From Cephalotrichum gorgonifer (lineage: Eukaryota; Ascomycota; Sordariomycetes; Microascales; Microascaceae), in contig ONZQ02000003.1 of assembly GCA_900312665.1 (NCBI GenBank), positions 2,853,728-2,917,727 on the forward strand: a DNA stretch of 64,000 nucleotides, in the 5' to 3' direction. Shown here one piece after another: positions 23,753 to 34,882 of the stretch (positions within the stretch are counted from its first letter, which is position 1; each line of letters begins with the position of its first letter). The position numbers and the translations under genes were made by a program. The notes beneath the pieces were generated by a model, which was not told the origin of the DNA, did not search any database, and was given only the letters and a program-made list of their open reading frames with translations.

Positions 23753-25151
23753 ACATGACGGATCTGGCGTCTTTTGAACAATAACTTATTTGGCATGAGA
23801 ATGATGACGTACCGCAATAAAATTGTTTTTTTCTTCCTTTTTTTTTCTCGATATAACGCCTTCAGGTTCAATTTAGGTGGCCAGCAGGGCCGCTATTGGG
23901 CCAACGTGCTCCTCGTTCGATGGGAGCCGGCCGGGAAGGTCCGTGCCGTCTACCCTGTCCCTGTGATCTGTGTCCTTCTGGAGGCAAGGCTGGCTTTGCG
24001 GGATTGACGGAAGCGATTGTAGCGTGTGCTGATGAGTCTGCTCAAGGTATTAGAATAACTGGCGACGCAAATAAGCTACTCTTTTGTTACACCATCTTGT
24101 CCCTGATGATGCTCATCTGGTGCCCTGGATGCCATGATTGGACAACGCTGAGTTCATCAAGTTTGACTGAACTGTGGCCGCGGTTTCCAGTGGTGGAGTG
24201 GAAAGTGGTTTCGGTTAAAGCTTGGATATGTACGGACTGTGGTCTCCAACGCAAGGGACATCCCCCGGGCGTTGTGGCTTGAAAATGCCATGGAGGTCAA
24301 GCTAAGATATGGCCAAGGCATGTAACTCGATGTGCTATTTTACGAAAAATAGAGCATTAAAGAAACGAGGATGAAATAAGAGATACGACAGGACTTGAGG
24401 AGGGATGAGATAGGGAGATAGCAGTGGGTGGTCGATGAGGAGGCGCCATTGACAAGGGCGTCGTGAGTTCCGAAAAGCCGATAAGCTGAGGCTGCGGGAT
24501 GTAAATACCGGGGAAGTTGAGTGGCATTAGGTTCCGCTCCGGGTCCTCGTGGTATTGACAATAACCTTCCTCTTGCCGTTGATTTGGACGGACTTGTACA
24601 TGGTACTTCGTATAAATACCAAGACAGGCCAATAATTTGAGAGCCACGCTTGTAGAGACCGAAGTACCAACTTGGGGCCCCAAGTATGGTTAAAATGATG
24701 TTCCCTCAATATTTCCGAGCCTCTTACAGAGGAGCATAAGCAGTGATATACGTGGGGGCTGTGAGACGTGAAGGATCGCCCGAGCCACACAATCCTTCCT
24801 CCCCCTTCGCCCATGGGGAACAAGAATACGCCCCCCTGCCAAACCCGTCACTGCCCCATATATAATACGAACCCCTGCCTATCCCTCATCTGCCCTATGA
24901 GGAGTTTTGCCGCGCCCCGGTGTTCATCCCTCCTTTCCGTTCCGTTCGCTTGCGCTGCCTTACTAATTCCTCTCCTCTCTGCCCAGCTCCCCTTCCTTCT
25001 CTGCTTTTCCGGTTTCTGGATCTGTCTGTGGAAAATAGTTGACATGTAACACGTTTTCCTTTTTCTTTGCATCCTGTTTGATGCCGTGATAGCGCAAACT
25101 TTTCCCTTTCTCCTCCTTGATAGTCGCGGCCCCCAAACGGAATCACAAAAG
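23753..25151. other. 1.4-kb intergenic region
   Basis: No gene supported. Open frames on both strands lack domains. The final few hundred bases, rich in pyrimidine runs, should be the promoter and leader of the kelch gene. Confidence 0.5.
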
Positions 25152-27191
25152 ATGCGGTTCGCGTTCCCCTATCTGTTAGCCGTGGCAGGCGCCGCCCTGG
25201 CCAACGATGTGCCAGCGACGGCTGATTTTTTGCGGAGGCCCATGGCGAGAGGTATTTTTGCCCCCGTCCACCCCATACTGTACCCTTCCATCTCCGAAGA
25301 CTAACAGAGACGGGTCTTACCCCCCCCCCCCCCCCCCTTTTTAGCAACTGTCCTTGGCGATTATGTCTACATCGATGGAGGCGAACTCTCCCAGTTGGTA
25401 GAGGGCGAGGACGCCCAGACAGCTCTAAGAGGTAACCGACAATTCCCTTCCCCCCATTCCCACTCCCAGGCTTAACAAAACTGACAAAGAGCTGCGTCAA
25501 AGTGAACACCACCCTCTCGATCGACATGTCCCGCTCCTGGTCCTCCTCCACCGTCTCGATAAGAACGATCCCGAAACCCGCCCCGAAGCTCGTCTTGGAG
25601 TCCATATGGCCCGACGCGGGCGGGAACTCCTTCTATATTTGGGGCGGCCACTCCAACCAAGGCGAGGAGAACGACCTTCTCACGACCGAGTCCGTCTGGA
25701 GGTTCGTCGCCGACGGCGAGGGTGGCGGGTCCTGGGGCACCGAGATACCCAAGAACCGCGACGTCTACGAAAAGTTTCACCTCTCCGAGGGGGGCGCTTA
25801 CACGACGGCGCACAACACGGGGTTCAACATTGGCGGGATGGCTAGTGGGTGGACGCAGAAGTACCGGGCGGACACGCAACCCATTTCGGGCGTGGCGAGT
25901 TATAACTTTACGCGAGGGACGTGGTCGAATGACTCTGCGTCGGATGTGTCTGCTTTTGGGACCTTGGTGGGGGGGACAGCGGAGTTCGTCCCGGGGTTTG
26001 GGGATAATGGGGTAATACTGGTCCTGGGGGGTGCGTCGTATCCGTTGCTCGCTGGGGATCAGCCGCCCGGGGCGCAGAGGGATTTTAGGAATATCACGCT
26101 CTTTGATCCGATTACGAAGGTGTGGTATTGGCAGCTTACAACCGGGAGTGCGCCGACGCCGAGGCAGAGGTTCTGCTCCGTTGGGGCGGAGAGCACCGAC
26201 GGGACCCATGAGATGTAAGGCCCCCGCCCTCCTCCCTTTCCTCCCCCGCCCCCCAAAAAAACGAAATAGCTTCCTGGGCTCCGGAGCTGACACCCCGTCT
26301 TTTCCCTTCTAGATTCGTCTTCGGAGGAACAGACGAGACTAACAGCGTGACATTCGACGACGTCTACATCCTGAGTCTCCCTGGATTCGTGTGGAGCAAG
26401 GCCGATACTTCTGAGGGGGGCAAGAGGAGCTCGCACTCGTGCGTCGTCGTCGGCAAGAGACAAATGCTCAGCGTCGGTGGCACAAACGACAAGATCAGCG
26501 GGCAGGGCCAGAATATATGGTTGGACCCCGATCCGTTCCCACAGGGCCTGGGCATCTTCGACATGACGGAGCTGAGCTGGAGCACCGACTACAGCAGCGA
26601 CGCCGCGGCGTACGATTCGCCAAAGGTGGTTAAGGACTGGTACAAAAACACGTGAGTGGCGGTGAGGTATCCCTCCTCGTGAAGTCCCTGTCACTAAAAG
26701 GATTGTATACAGGGGTGTCAAGTCCGTTCAGTGGTCCAACGGGGAGACAGAACAACTCTTCATGACAGAAGGAGGGAGTAAGTCAGACCCCCTTTCCTCC
26801 TAGCCCTTGGCAGTCTTTCCTAACGAGACTAGACACCCGCTCTGGCGCCTCCGACCAAGAAAAGCCTGTCGAGTCGAAGAAGCCCATCGGTCCAATCGTG
26901 GGCGGGACTGTCGGTGGCGTAGCGCTCTTGGCAATCATCGGTGCGGTCGTATTCTTCGTTCGCCGCCGGAAGCAGCCGGTGCATCACCCCGTCGCGACGT
27001 ATGACCCGGAGTCACTGGACAAGATACAGCAGGCTGGACACGACACGTTCGCGCCGAAGCCGGTTGAGATCGGCACCCAAGAGGTCGGCAGGCAACCAGT
27101 GACCGAGCTTCCGACGGAACAGACGGGTGGGGGCGCCGTGTATCATGCGGAGCTGGACGGGGGCGATATCGTGCCTCACGGGCGTCGGTAG
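25152..27191 (+). CDS. Kelch-repeat single-pass membrane protein
   Basis: Exons 25152..25251, 25345..25431, 25503..26214, 26313..26651, 26713..26777, 26833..27191 give 1662 nt and 553 aa. A signal peptide (MRFAFPYLLAVAGAALA) opens the protein. Kelch-like blades are marked by YVYIDGGE, FYIWGGHS, FNIGGMASG, VILVLGGA, FVFGGTDE and MLSVGGTND, enough for a beta-propeller of about six blades facing outside the cell. One transmembrane helix lies at about 454-477 (GPIVGGTVGGVALLAIIGAVVFFV), followed by RRRK and a cytoplasmic tail of about 75 residues. Such proteins are common in filamentous ascomycetes, mostly without assigned role. Intron 1 contains an 18-nt C tract. Confidence 0.9.
25320..25337. 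repeat. Poly-C tract of 18 nt
   Basis: It lies inside intron 1 of the kelch gene, a few bases upstream of the acceptor, where it serves as or replaces the polypyrimidine tract. A similar 15-nt C run is at 5314-5328 in intron 2 of the first P450 gene. Confidence 0.8.
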
Positions 27192-28003
27192 GGGTGACGT
27201 CAATAGGGACTTCCAGGAAAGAGGGCTGGGGTGGGGGGTATGTGTGTATTTTATTAAGGCGATATAGCGGCATTATAGAGATTGATTCCAAGGTGACGTG
27301 AATGACTGTTCGAGACCCAGTGGGCCCGCTGTGACAGGGTGGGGAGGGAGGCGATGGAGAAATATTGCAGAGGGCATCAAGGGCAGCCTTGATTGTTATG
27401 ACTCGGGCATTGCACCATAAAACAACCGCCGTTGCAGACACATCCGCAGGGTCCGACAATACAACTAGGTCATTACCTAAATAAATAAAGAATTAAAAGA
27501 CAAGAGAAACAGGAAAGTATCACGATGTCTGCAATTACGAGATACGAACCATCCCTGTGTCCCCTGCAACTCCTGGTAGCCCCGTATAAACCTAAATACA
27601 CTCCAGCTCCATGTCTTGCCTTCAATAGAGGTGGTTATTGCCATCTTAAAGCCCAAGATCCTTAACCTTGCGCCGAGGTTTCCAGCCAGCTGGTTTAGCA
27701 GAAGTGGTCGCCAGCCTGCACGTAATAAACGATATAATGAAGCATAGGTAAGGTGACTTTGCGGAGATCTACCGTCTGCACCGCGCGCAGGGGTTTATAC
27801 GGCTTACGCCGATGCTAATTATAGAGACCTTGGCGCTCTGGAGGCCACATAATTTTCCCATTTCCGGCGCCCACGATTTTATTCCATCGACCTTCTCGTT
27901 ACATTCTCATTTATGTGTAATAAATACCATCCTACGCGCACCGGTGTCATAGACGAACCTCTAAAACCACCATTATTCAGATTAGGTCCATTTTCCATTC
28001 AGA
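27192..28003. other. Intergenic spacer
   Basis: 0.8 kb with no gene. It should hold the kelch 3' UTR and the HET gene promoter. Confidence 0.5.
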
Positions 28004-29899
28004 ATGGCGACCTCCGCAGACATCCCCGACGTAGAGACGCTCTGGTACGAGCTGGATCCCGCGGCGCTTCGGTGCTTCTCCTGCCAGCGTCTATTCGTGG
28101 AGGACGCTATCGTCCGCACATTCACGCTAGCCACCCCTCCTGGAAACGACGGCCGGAAGTACCGCTGTAGCAGAGCCGTGGCGACGCACCTAGAACGAGA
28201 CATACTATTTTTCGACAGACATATGGAGTGTCTATTGGCGACGAACACCAAGTACATGGCCATATCCCATGTCTGGGATCCCCAAACTGCCATTACCCAA
28301 CAGCAGGGCCGCCACTCACCTCAGCCGCTTGATGTCAGGCGCATCACAGTCGAGGCCCCATGCCGCGTCTTCGATGGACTTGAGGCGGATGGAATTCGTG
28401 ATTGCGAGCTTTGGCACGACTACTTTAGTGTCCCGCAATGGAGTGACGAACTGAAGAGCAGGATCCTCGTCGCCATCCCTAAAATCTACAGCTCCGCCCA
28501 GGCCACCATACTTCATCTGAGCGACCTCGATCCGGCTGTCATCGCAAAACTGCGCAACGGAACCACGACTGAGGAGCGCTTAGCCGGAATAACGGGCCTC
28601 TGCAATGCAAAGTGGTTCCGCCGCACTTGGACGGCCATGGAGTTCGTCCGGAGTGACACCGTCCGAACAATGATGGCGGACTACCGGCTTGATGGCGATG
28701 CCGAAGACCCTGCATTCCTGAATAAGGCTTACGATGTCTGGGATAAAGAAGTCAGGGACCATGGTAGCGTCCACGTGGTGGAAGATATGATCAATCTCCA
28801 GAAGAACCGCGCTCCGTGGAATCTGGGTCCGCTGAGGGAGGTCAAGGCGCTAGGGCGGACGAACTTCGCACAGGCTTTCGCGTTATTGTCTCGGCGGCGA
28901 TGCCGTGACGAGATGGACTTTCTCCATGCCCTGCGAGGTATTGTCTCTGGAGGCTCCGAGAAGCCCCTGGGACCGAATTTCCGAGAAGAGTATCCGCGGA
29001 TAGCTAGAGGGTGTCTCCTGGCGGGTGATTACAGTCCTCTTCTGATAACACCTCTTGTTCCGGCCCTCGACGATCCCCGACAAGATGGATCCGCCTCGTG
29101 CGGATACAATGACGTCTGGTCCTGGGAGCTTGGAGAGGAGACGAGTCCGTCATCTCTGCCGTGCGACCTTTCCTTCGACGAAGTCGACGATAGCCTTTTA
29201 TCAATGAGCCTGGAAAAGATCGGCGTCATTTCTACCCTCAGATTCCCGAACTGGGATAGTATCTACGACCATTTCTCTCGATGTGCCATGTTCACCCTCG
29301 AGCTCACAGGCCCAAGCGTAGACGATTTCGTTACGACCCTGGGGACGAGGCTTTACGGCGAGGATAGGGAGGTGATCATGTCCCATCTAAAGGCGCATGA
29401 AAACCTTGGCAAACTCAAGGAGGCGCTCGAGGAGCAATTTAACTTTCCTTGGGTAACGCCGTGGTCACAGGTGGCAGGGGACCAGGAGGATGGCGCCCAG
29501 GAACTTGCCCGCATCTTGTCACTGACTACCGTTACCGACGGGCAGACAGAGAACCGTGTGGATCTCAGCTACGCGCGCGCCGCCACGATGCACTGCACGC
29601 CGTACAACTACCTCGCGGGCATAACGTGCACGACTTGCCACGAAACTTTCGCCTTTCGCGTCGGGGCGTTCGCGCCTGCGTCTGAGTTGCACCGGGCCAC
29701 GGCGTACCGGATCCCGGGACTCAAGTACCGGATGTCCCACGCGGACGGCGTGGGTCTCCTGGTGAAGGATGAGCGCGTCGTGGGCCGCATGATGTGGGCT
29801 ACGCCTGCGTGTGCATGCCGGAAGACAGAGGTCGTGAAGCTGCGCATGCCGGAGCTACCGCTGCTGAACCCGCAGGATGATATTGTGGCTTCTGAGTAG
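28004..29899 (+). CDS. HET-domain protein (heterokaryon incompatibility family)
   Basis: One exon, 631 aa. The HET domain core is visible: KYMAISHVWDP near 83-93, WHDYFSVPQW near 137-146, IPKIYSSAQATILHLSDLD near 159-176 and KWFRRTWTAMEF near 205-216. A CFSC pair (24-27) precedes it. The C-terminal part has further Cys pairs (CTTC, CAC) that could bind metal. HET proteins trigger cell death or growth arrest upon recognition of non-self. The N-terminal HET part is coupled here to a long C-terminal region of unknown recognition role. No NACHT, NB-ARC or WD40 module is present in the chain or its neighbours. It sits alone among unrelated genes. Confidence 0.9.
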   Translation: MATSADIPDVETLWYELDPAALRCFSCQRLFVEDAIVRTFTLATPPGNDGRKYRCSRAVATHLERDILFFDRHMECLLATNTKYMAISHVWDPQTAITQQQGRHSPQPLDVRRITVEAPCRVFDGLEADGIRDCELWHDYFSVPQWSDELKSRILVAIPKIYSSAQATILHLSDLDPAVIAKLRNGTTTEERLAGITGLCNAKWFRRTWTAMEFVRSDTVRTMMADYRLDGDAEDPAFLNKAYDVWDKEVRDHGSVHVVEDMINLQKNRAPWNLGPLREVKALGRTNFAQAFALLSRRRCRDEMDFLHALRGIVSGGSEKPLGPNFREEYPRIARGCLLAGDYSPLLITPLVPALDDPRQDGSASCGYNDVWSWELGEETSPSSLPCDLSFDEVDDSLLSMSLEKIGVISTLRFPNWDSIYDHFSRCAMFTLELTGPSVDDFVTTLGTRLYGEDREVIMSHLKAHENLGKLKEALEEQFNFPWVTPWSQVAGDQEDGAQELARILSLTTVTDGQTENRVDLSYARAATMHCTPYNYLAGITCTTCHETFAFRVGAFAPASELHRATAYRIPGLKYRMSHADGVGLLVKDERVVGRMMWATPACACRKTEVVKLRMPELPLLNPQDDIVASE

Positions 29900-30311
29900 A
29901 TCCGAGTATAGTTTATAGACACGTTTGCCGTAGTAGAAACATAGATGGCCTGATTAGTTAACCTGGTCATCGGGGATGGAGACTTCGGTGTCGCAAATGA
30001 ATCCCCTATTCTTTCCGTCACAGAGTGCGCGCCGACAGGTTTTAGATTGTACGATGGAGGGTAATATGGCCCCACCGAGCTTGGGCTAACTTGTAATATA
30101 TGCTGCCGGCTTGCTGGGTTAGGATTTCGCGGAGGAACATCCTTCCGACACAGTTCAATCAGATAGCCAATCACCACCTCAGAAGCTTCCAAAGAGGCCA
30201 TCATGGGTCCTCAGATCACATGATGCAATTTAAGCTTGCCAGGGCAATTCGCCATCATCCCCTTCTCTTCTAGGAATCTCTTCCTCTCCCTCTCTTGCTA
30301 CCGCAGTAAAG
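29900..30311. other. Intergenic spacer
   Basis: 0.4 kb, nothing recognised. Confidence 0.5.
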
Positions 30312-31782
30312 ATGGGGAGCCCCTGCTTTCCCGAAGGTCAGCAAGCGCTCGACCAGTCCGAATCTAACCAGCTCCCCACGATCGAACCGACACCTCGGCC
30401 CCCGGTAGAAAAGGGCATCTTCTGCCTCCCCGACGAGCTCTTGCTTGGAATCATCACGCTGGCGACAGTCTCGGCCGCAAATTCCCAATATGGGAGTACA
30501 GACAACAGGCTTGCCGAGAGGGGCCGCCTTTGCTTCGTCCACTGTATCGTCTGCCGCCGCTTCAATCGCCTGGTGACCCCGCTCCTATATGGCTCCCTCA
30601 AACTCTCCGTCGCGACCCAGGCTGATAGATATGAGCGATCGCTTACTACCTTTCGGAACCTACATCGCACCTTGATAGAGAACCCCTCCCTTGGGAAACA
30701 CACTTTTACATTGATCATCGACTTTAGCTTCGTCCGCACTAAAGGACAAGCAGACCATGACGCAATCCTAGCCATGTTTGCGGACTTCGCAACACTCTTC
30801 CCGAACACGACGTCCCTGACTGTAGCCTTCCCAAGGCGAGTGGACTTTCACCTCCCGAACTATGGTATCAAGAGACGTCTGAAGATATTCCGTGCCGCAG
30901 CATGCCATATGACGAAGCTACAGAAGCTTTCTCTTAAATCAGACGTCGGTCTGCCGTCTTTAAAACATATATGCCAGGCGCTAAGCCCCTTGCAATACCT
31001 CCAGTACTTTTCCTGCTGGGTTGAAAGCGGCTCTTTGGTACAGTCGGATATCCTGGTATGCAACCGCACTTACCCCAAACATATATGTTACTAATAAACG
31101 TTGAGAATCACCCCCCCTAAAGCACTCGAGCTCGATCACTACCCTCGATCTCCAGTCATTCACAGGGTCAGCCAAAGACCTCCAAGTGCTCCTTACCTGG
31201 CCGAAATATTTGAAATCCCTAAAACTCAGCCTATCGATATATCAAAATCCCCCGCCTCTAATAGGCTTGTCGACTGTGTCCTCAGGCCTTTCCCTATACA
31301 AGAACACACTCCGCTCCCTCGACATCGGAGGCCTTCTAGTCCAAGGACACGAGGGCTTCGACCTGACCGAATTCGACAATCTTGAAAGCCTGACGCTCTC
31401 GTCCTGTTCCATGGGCATCGATTGCGGTAACGGAGAGAATCTCCTCGCGCCCCGACTCCTCAGATTTAACTGGAAGTTCCCACGCAGAGCTAGAGTGGAC
31501 GGATACGTGTATGAATTTACGCGGCTGCATGAGAACTGGTTGCGGCGGTTCGCCTGCGCCGCAACCCGTACAGGATCGTCACTGAATCGGATTCATATTG
31601 GAATATCTGGGATTGAATATTCCTGGGGAGTGGGTAATTGGCCGGAGGTATACCCCTGGGACTGCATCGATCGTGTCGCAAGTGAGGTAAAGGGCGCAGG
31701 GATAGAGATTCTGTATCATAAACCTAGGATGACTAGGAGCGACTTCTACAAGCAGCGCGATGAAGAGACGGGTAGCCCATAA
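30312..31782 (+). CDS. F-box-like protein
   Basis: Exons 30312..31055 and 31156..31782 give 1371 nt and 456 aa. An F-box-like start, FCLPDELLLGIITLA, lies at about 37-51, with C-R-R-F-N-R-L-V-T-P-L-L-Y following as in many fungal F-box proteins. The rest has leucine-rich spacing (LQKLSLKS, LKSLKLSLS, LRSLDIGG, LESLTLSS), suggesting irregular leucine-rich repeats as a substrate-recognition part. Expected role: adaptor of an SCF ubiquitin ligase. The domain call rests on sequence look only. Confidence 0.75.
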
Positions 31783-32176
31783 GGAGTATCAGAGATAGCC
31801 GAGTAACACCCTGTGGATAGAAACGGTAGAAGGCAGTCTGCACTGAGGCGCATGTCGAATGAGACATTGGCCCAGGGCCTGATGTGGAAAGAAAACCGCT
31901 CATGCCGATACCGCCTTATACCGAGCAATGTAACGACCCTGATACGAGTAAGGTCTTAAGCTGCCAGAAGAGGTGGAAGCAGCCTCAGGGTCATCCCTGG
32001 CCCTTTCTTTTAGTTCCACGGTGGCTAGATGAGTGTTCTGCTAGAAACCGGCCATTTCCGTCGCTGTGGTGAGTACCGCGGCTCCGCGCAAGCAGCCACC
32101 GAGATGCTTCTCCGTCCTTTCACAAGATTAGTTGATGGATGTCCAACTAATCTTGTACCGGGGAAATGATATGCCA
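31783..32176. other. Convergent spacer
   Basis: 0.4 kb between converging genes. No gene seen. Confidence 0.5.
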
Positions 32177-33956
32177 TCACTCCTCCTTCTCCTCCCCCTT
32201 CTCCTTTATAAAATCTCTTTTCTCTGCCTTGACATGTTCGCCATCAAAGAGGGCAGCGATGGCTTCCAGCGAGGGGCCCTTCGTCTCAACGAAGAACTTC
32301 CACATGAGGGCGATCTCGATACAAAGCCAGGCCACGTAAACCAAGTAGAACCTCCAGCCAATAGCCTGCAATCCGATCGGGTTGACAAGAATATTTATGA
32401 AGTTGCTGGCCTTGCCAAAGAACATGAGAAGAGAGAAGCCCTTCGCCCTGATGGGGTATGGAAGGACCTCAACCGGATACGAGTAGAGGAGCGCGTTGAA
32501 GGCCAGGTTGAAGAAGAAGTAGAAGAGGAATAGCATGGCAATGACAGCCTTCCCGGCGTGTATGTTGTGTCTCTCATTGAAGAGACCGGCACAGAGCGTC
32601 TGAGCGGTGAAGACTGCTAGCATGCCGAAGCCAGAGGTGAGGAACTGGGTGCGGCGCTTGAGGCGGGCAGTGAGGAAGGCAGAGGCAACCGATGTGATCC
32701 AGTTGAAGATCATCAGGCAGCCGTTGATGATATTCTTGTCTCGGGACTCGGTGATACCTACGGTTTCTAGTACTCGAACGAGATAGTATCTACACCTAGT
32801 TAGCTGAAATTATATAGCCCTGGGGGGGTGGGGGGAGGCACTTACGAAACCAGCCCATTACCGGACCACTGAGAGAATACACCAAGACAAATAATGATGA
32901 CCAGCCTCTTGCGGTTTCCAGGTGAATCGAAAAAGGCCTTCCAGCCGGTCTCGTTGTTGACCTCTGCCTCGATAATTCCGCGCATCTGCTCGAACTCAAG
33001 GTTGACGAACTCATCATTGGCATCGCCGTTGGCGTGGTACTTGACGAGCACGGCTTTAGCCTCCTCAGCCCTGCCCTTGGCGACCAACCAACGGGGGGAC
33101 TCAGGGAGACATAAAACGCCACCGATCTGAAGTAGAGCAGGGGCAGCTTGCAGGAGAGACGGAATTCTCCAAGACCACTCGTTAGGGATGCTAAAGGTAC
33201 CAAAGGTGACCCAGGCGGCTATGATGGCACCGATGTACCAGGAGGTCTGGTACAGCGAGGTGATGACTTGACGCTCTTTGGGGTGGGCCAATTCAGCAAT
33301 AAGCATCGGAGCGAAGGCGTTGGCAAAGACGATTCCGACTCCGATGATGAAGCGAGATGCCATAAACATGCCAACTTAGAGAGAGATGATCGTTAGCAAG
33401 AGACGGGGGAGAAGAGCCCAAGGTCAGCGGCAACTCACTGTGGACGGAGGCACCCTGGATAACTCCACCGGCAACCATGATGACGGACCCAACAATAATA
33501 CCGACACGTCGGCCCCAACGATCGCCGACTACAGAGACGAAAGGGGTGGCTAGAACACAACCCAGGGGCAGGATGGCAGACATGATACCAAGGAGGCTTC
33601 CTCGAGGTCGGTTGAAATCTAGAGCAAAAGAAAGAGATTAGCCTCTCTTACCAAGATGAAAACAGTCAAACTGATCAAAGCTTGATAAAAGGATTCTTAC
33701 AGTCGTCCCAACTTGGCACTGCCTGCAGACCGTTCATCATAGCAGCATCAAACCCGAGGGTGATGGCAGGGACCAAGCATCCTGGGATCATGAGAAGGTA
33801 CAGGATGAACAGGTTCCGATTGCGGTAGAAGGGCGGACACTCGCTGGCTATCCTCTGAATCTGCTCGCCAACGTCCAAAACCTCTGTGTCCAAGCCTGGA
33901 GTGCCCTTCTCCACGAAGGAGCTGCTTGGCAGCTCCTTACTATTCTCCCTAGCCAT
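32177..33956 (-). CDS. MFS sugar transporter
   Basis: Exons complement(32177..32789, 32846..33374, 33439..33618, 33701..33956) give 1578 nt and 525 aa with 12 predicted helices. Sugar-porter marks are GFDAAMMNGLQA, GDRWGRRVG, RFIIGVGI, PESPRWLVAKGR and FFVETKGPSLEAI. It most resembles the lactose/cellobiose-permease-like and hexose branch of fungal sugar porters at the plasma membrane. It is divergently transcribed from a GH3 beta-glucosidase that has no signal peptide, which fits uptake of an intact beta-linked disaccharide or glycoside followed by intracellular cleavage. Its promoter holds three evenly spaced CTGGGG boxes. Confidence 0.93.
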
Positions 33957-34101
33957 TAGGTCTGTTGTCCACTTCGTTCAAGGGAAGGATAAATTGAAGA
34001 AGAGAATGAGAGACGATTAAAGGAGAGGCGTGTAGTGGATTGTCGATATCTAGCCCCGACTTATGGGGTGTCAACCGGCTTTTATTATGCGAGGGGAAAA
34101 G

Positions 34102-34127
34102 CTGGGGATATCTGGGGATAGCTGGGG
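34102..34127 (+). promoter_or_regulatory. Three CreA-type CTGGGG boxes, 10-bp spacing
   Basis: CTGGGG at 34102, 34112 and 34122, matching the SYGGRG consensus of the carbon-catabolite repressor CreA/CRE1. All are on the same face of the helix, 146-171 bp upstream of the transporter ATG. Confidence 0.7.
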
Positions 34128-34529
34128 TCAGCTATCAATGCTCGCTTAACGAAAGGTCCAACCCATGTAGGTAAATCGTTCTCCCCACAAAATGACACCA
34201 CATGGATGGTGGGGGACATACGCGGAGGAGCTCCCCACCCCCGGACAATGCCCGTATGACTTCTTACATCTCGGCCAAAAGTATCGGCACATAACTAACT
34301 TGGACCCACTACCTCGAGCCCCGCATTCTACGTTCCCCCTGCCAGCTTTTGGTAAACCATCGTCGGTGATCCCGACTGCAATGTGAACATAAATTGAGAC
34401 AAGGTGGTGGGCAAATTTTTCTTTTACAGAAGGGGGGCTCAGTTTCGCAAAGGCTGGGATCCGCCCAGTGCCGGGTTTACTCTGTGCCCAATTTTGTACG
34501 GTCATATTATTGAGGAGGCGTCGTCGTTC

Positions 34530-34595
34530 GATGTTCGGGTATTTCCCGAACGTCGGCAATTGGATGTTCGGGTACTTACCGAACATCGACTATTG
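34530..34595 (+). repeat. 33-bp tandem repeat carrying CGG-N7-CCG dyads
   Basis: Two head-to-tail copies (34530-34562, 34563-34595), 28 of 33 bases identical. Each has inward-facing GTTCGG/CCGAAC arms, giving CGG-N7-CCG. The pair is about 290 bp upstream of the GH3 ATG. Confidence 0.7.
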
Positions 34596-34882
34596 GACAC
34601 CGACCTTGGAACTGTGCATGGAATGCTCCACGCCTCCCCTCTTTTGGCGAAATTGCCACCCACCTTTCTCGGATGTACATAAATATATTACCGAGCCGCA
34701 TGTTCTAACCGGATAAGACCCGAAGCCCTGGAAACCAGAAGAGAGCACCCATGTTTCTGGTAGCTACAAGTTGATCGCTGTCCGTTATATGTTCGTTACA
34801 TGGGTGTGCAAGCCTACGTATGATTTGCGTGCTAGCTTTACCTCACAATCCAACATAGCTATTTCAGCTGCAAACCGAAGCC

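Larger units (their letters stand above)
33957..34882. promoter_or_regulatory. Divergent promoter of sugar transporter and beta-glucosidase
   Basis: 0.93 kb between the two start codons. It contains a CreA-box triplet at 34102-34127 and a tandem pair of CGG-N7-CCG dyads at 34530-34595. Confidence 0.7.

Noticed and set aside
24895..26721. Long minus-strand frames of 220-273 codons opposite the kelch gene
   Set aside because: They are shadows of GC-rich plus-strand exons with low-complexity Arg/Pro content and no splice logic.
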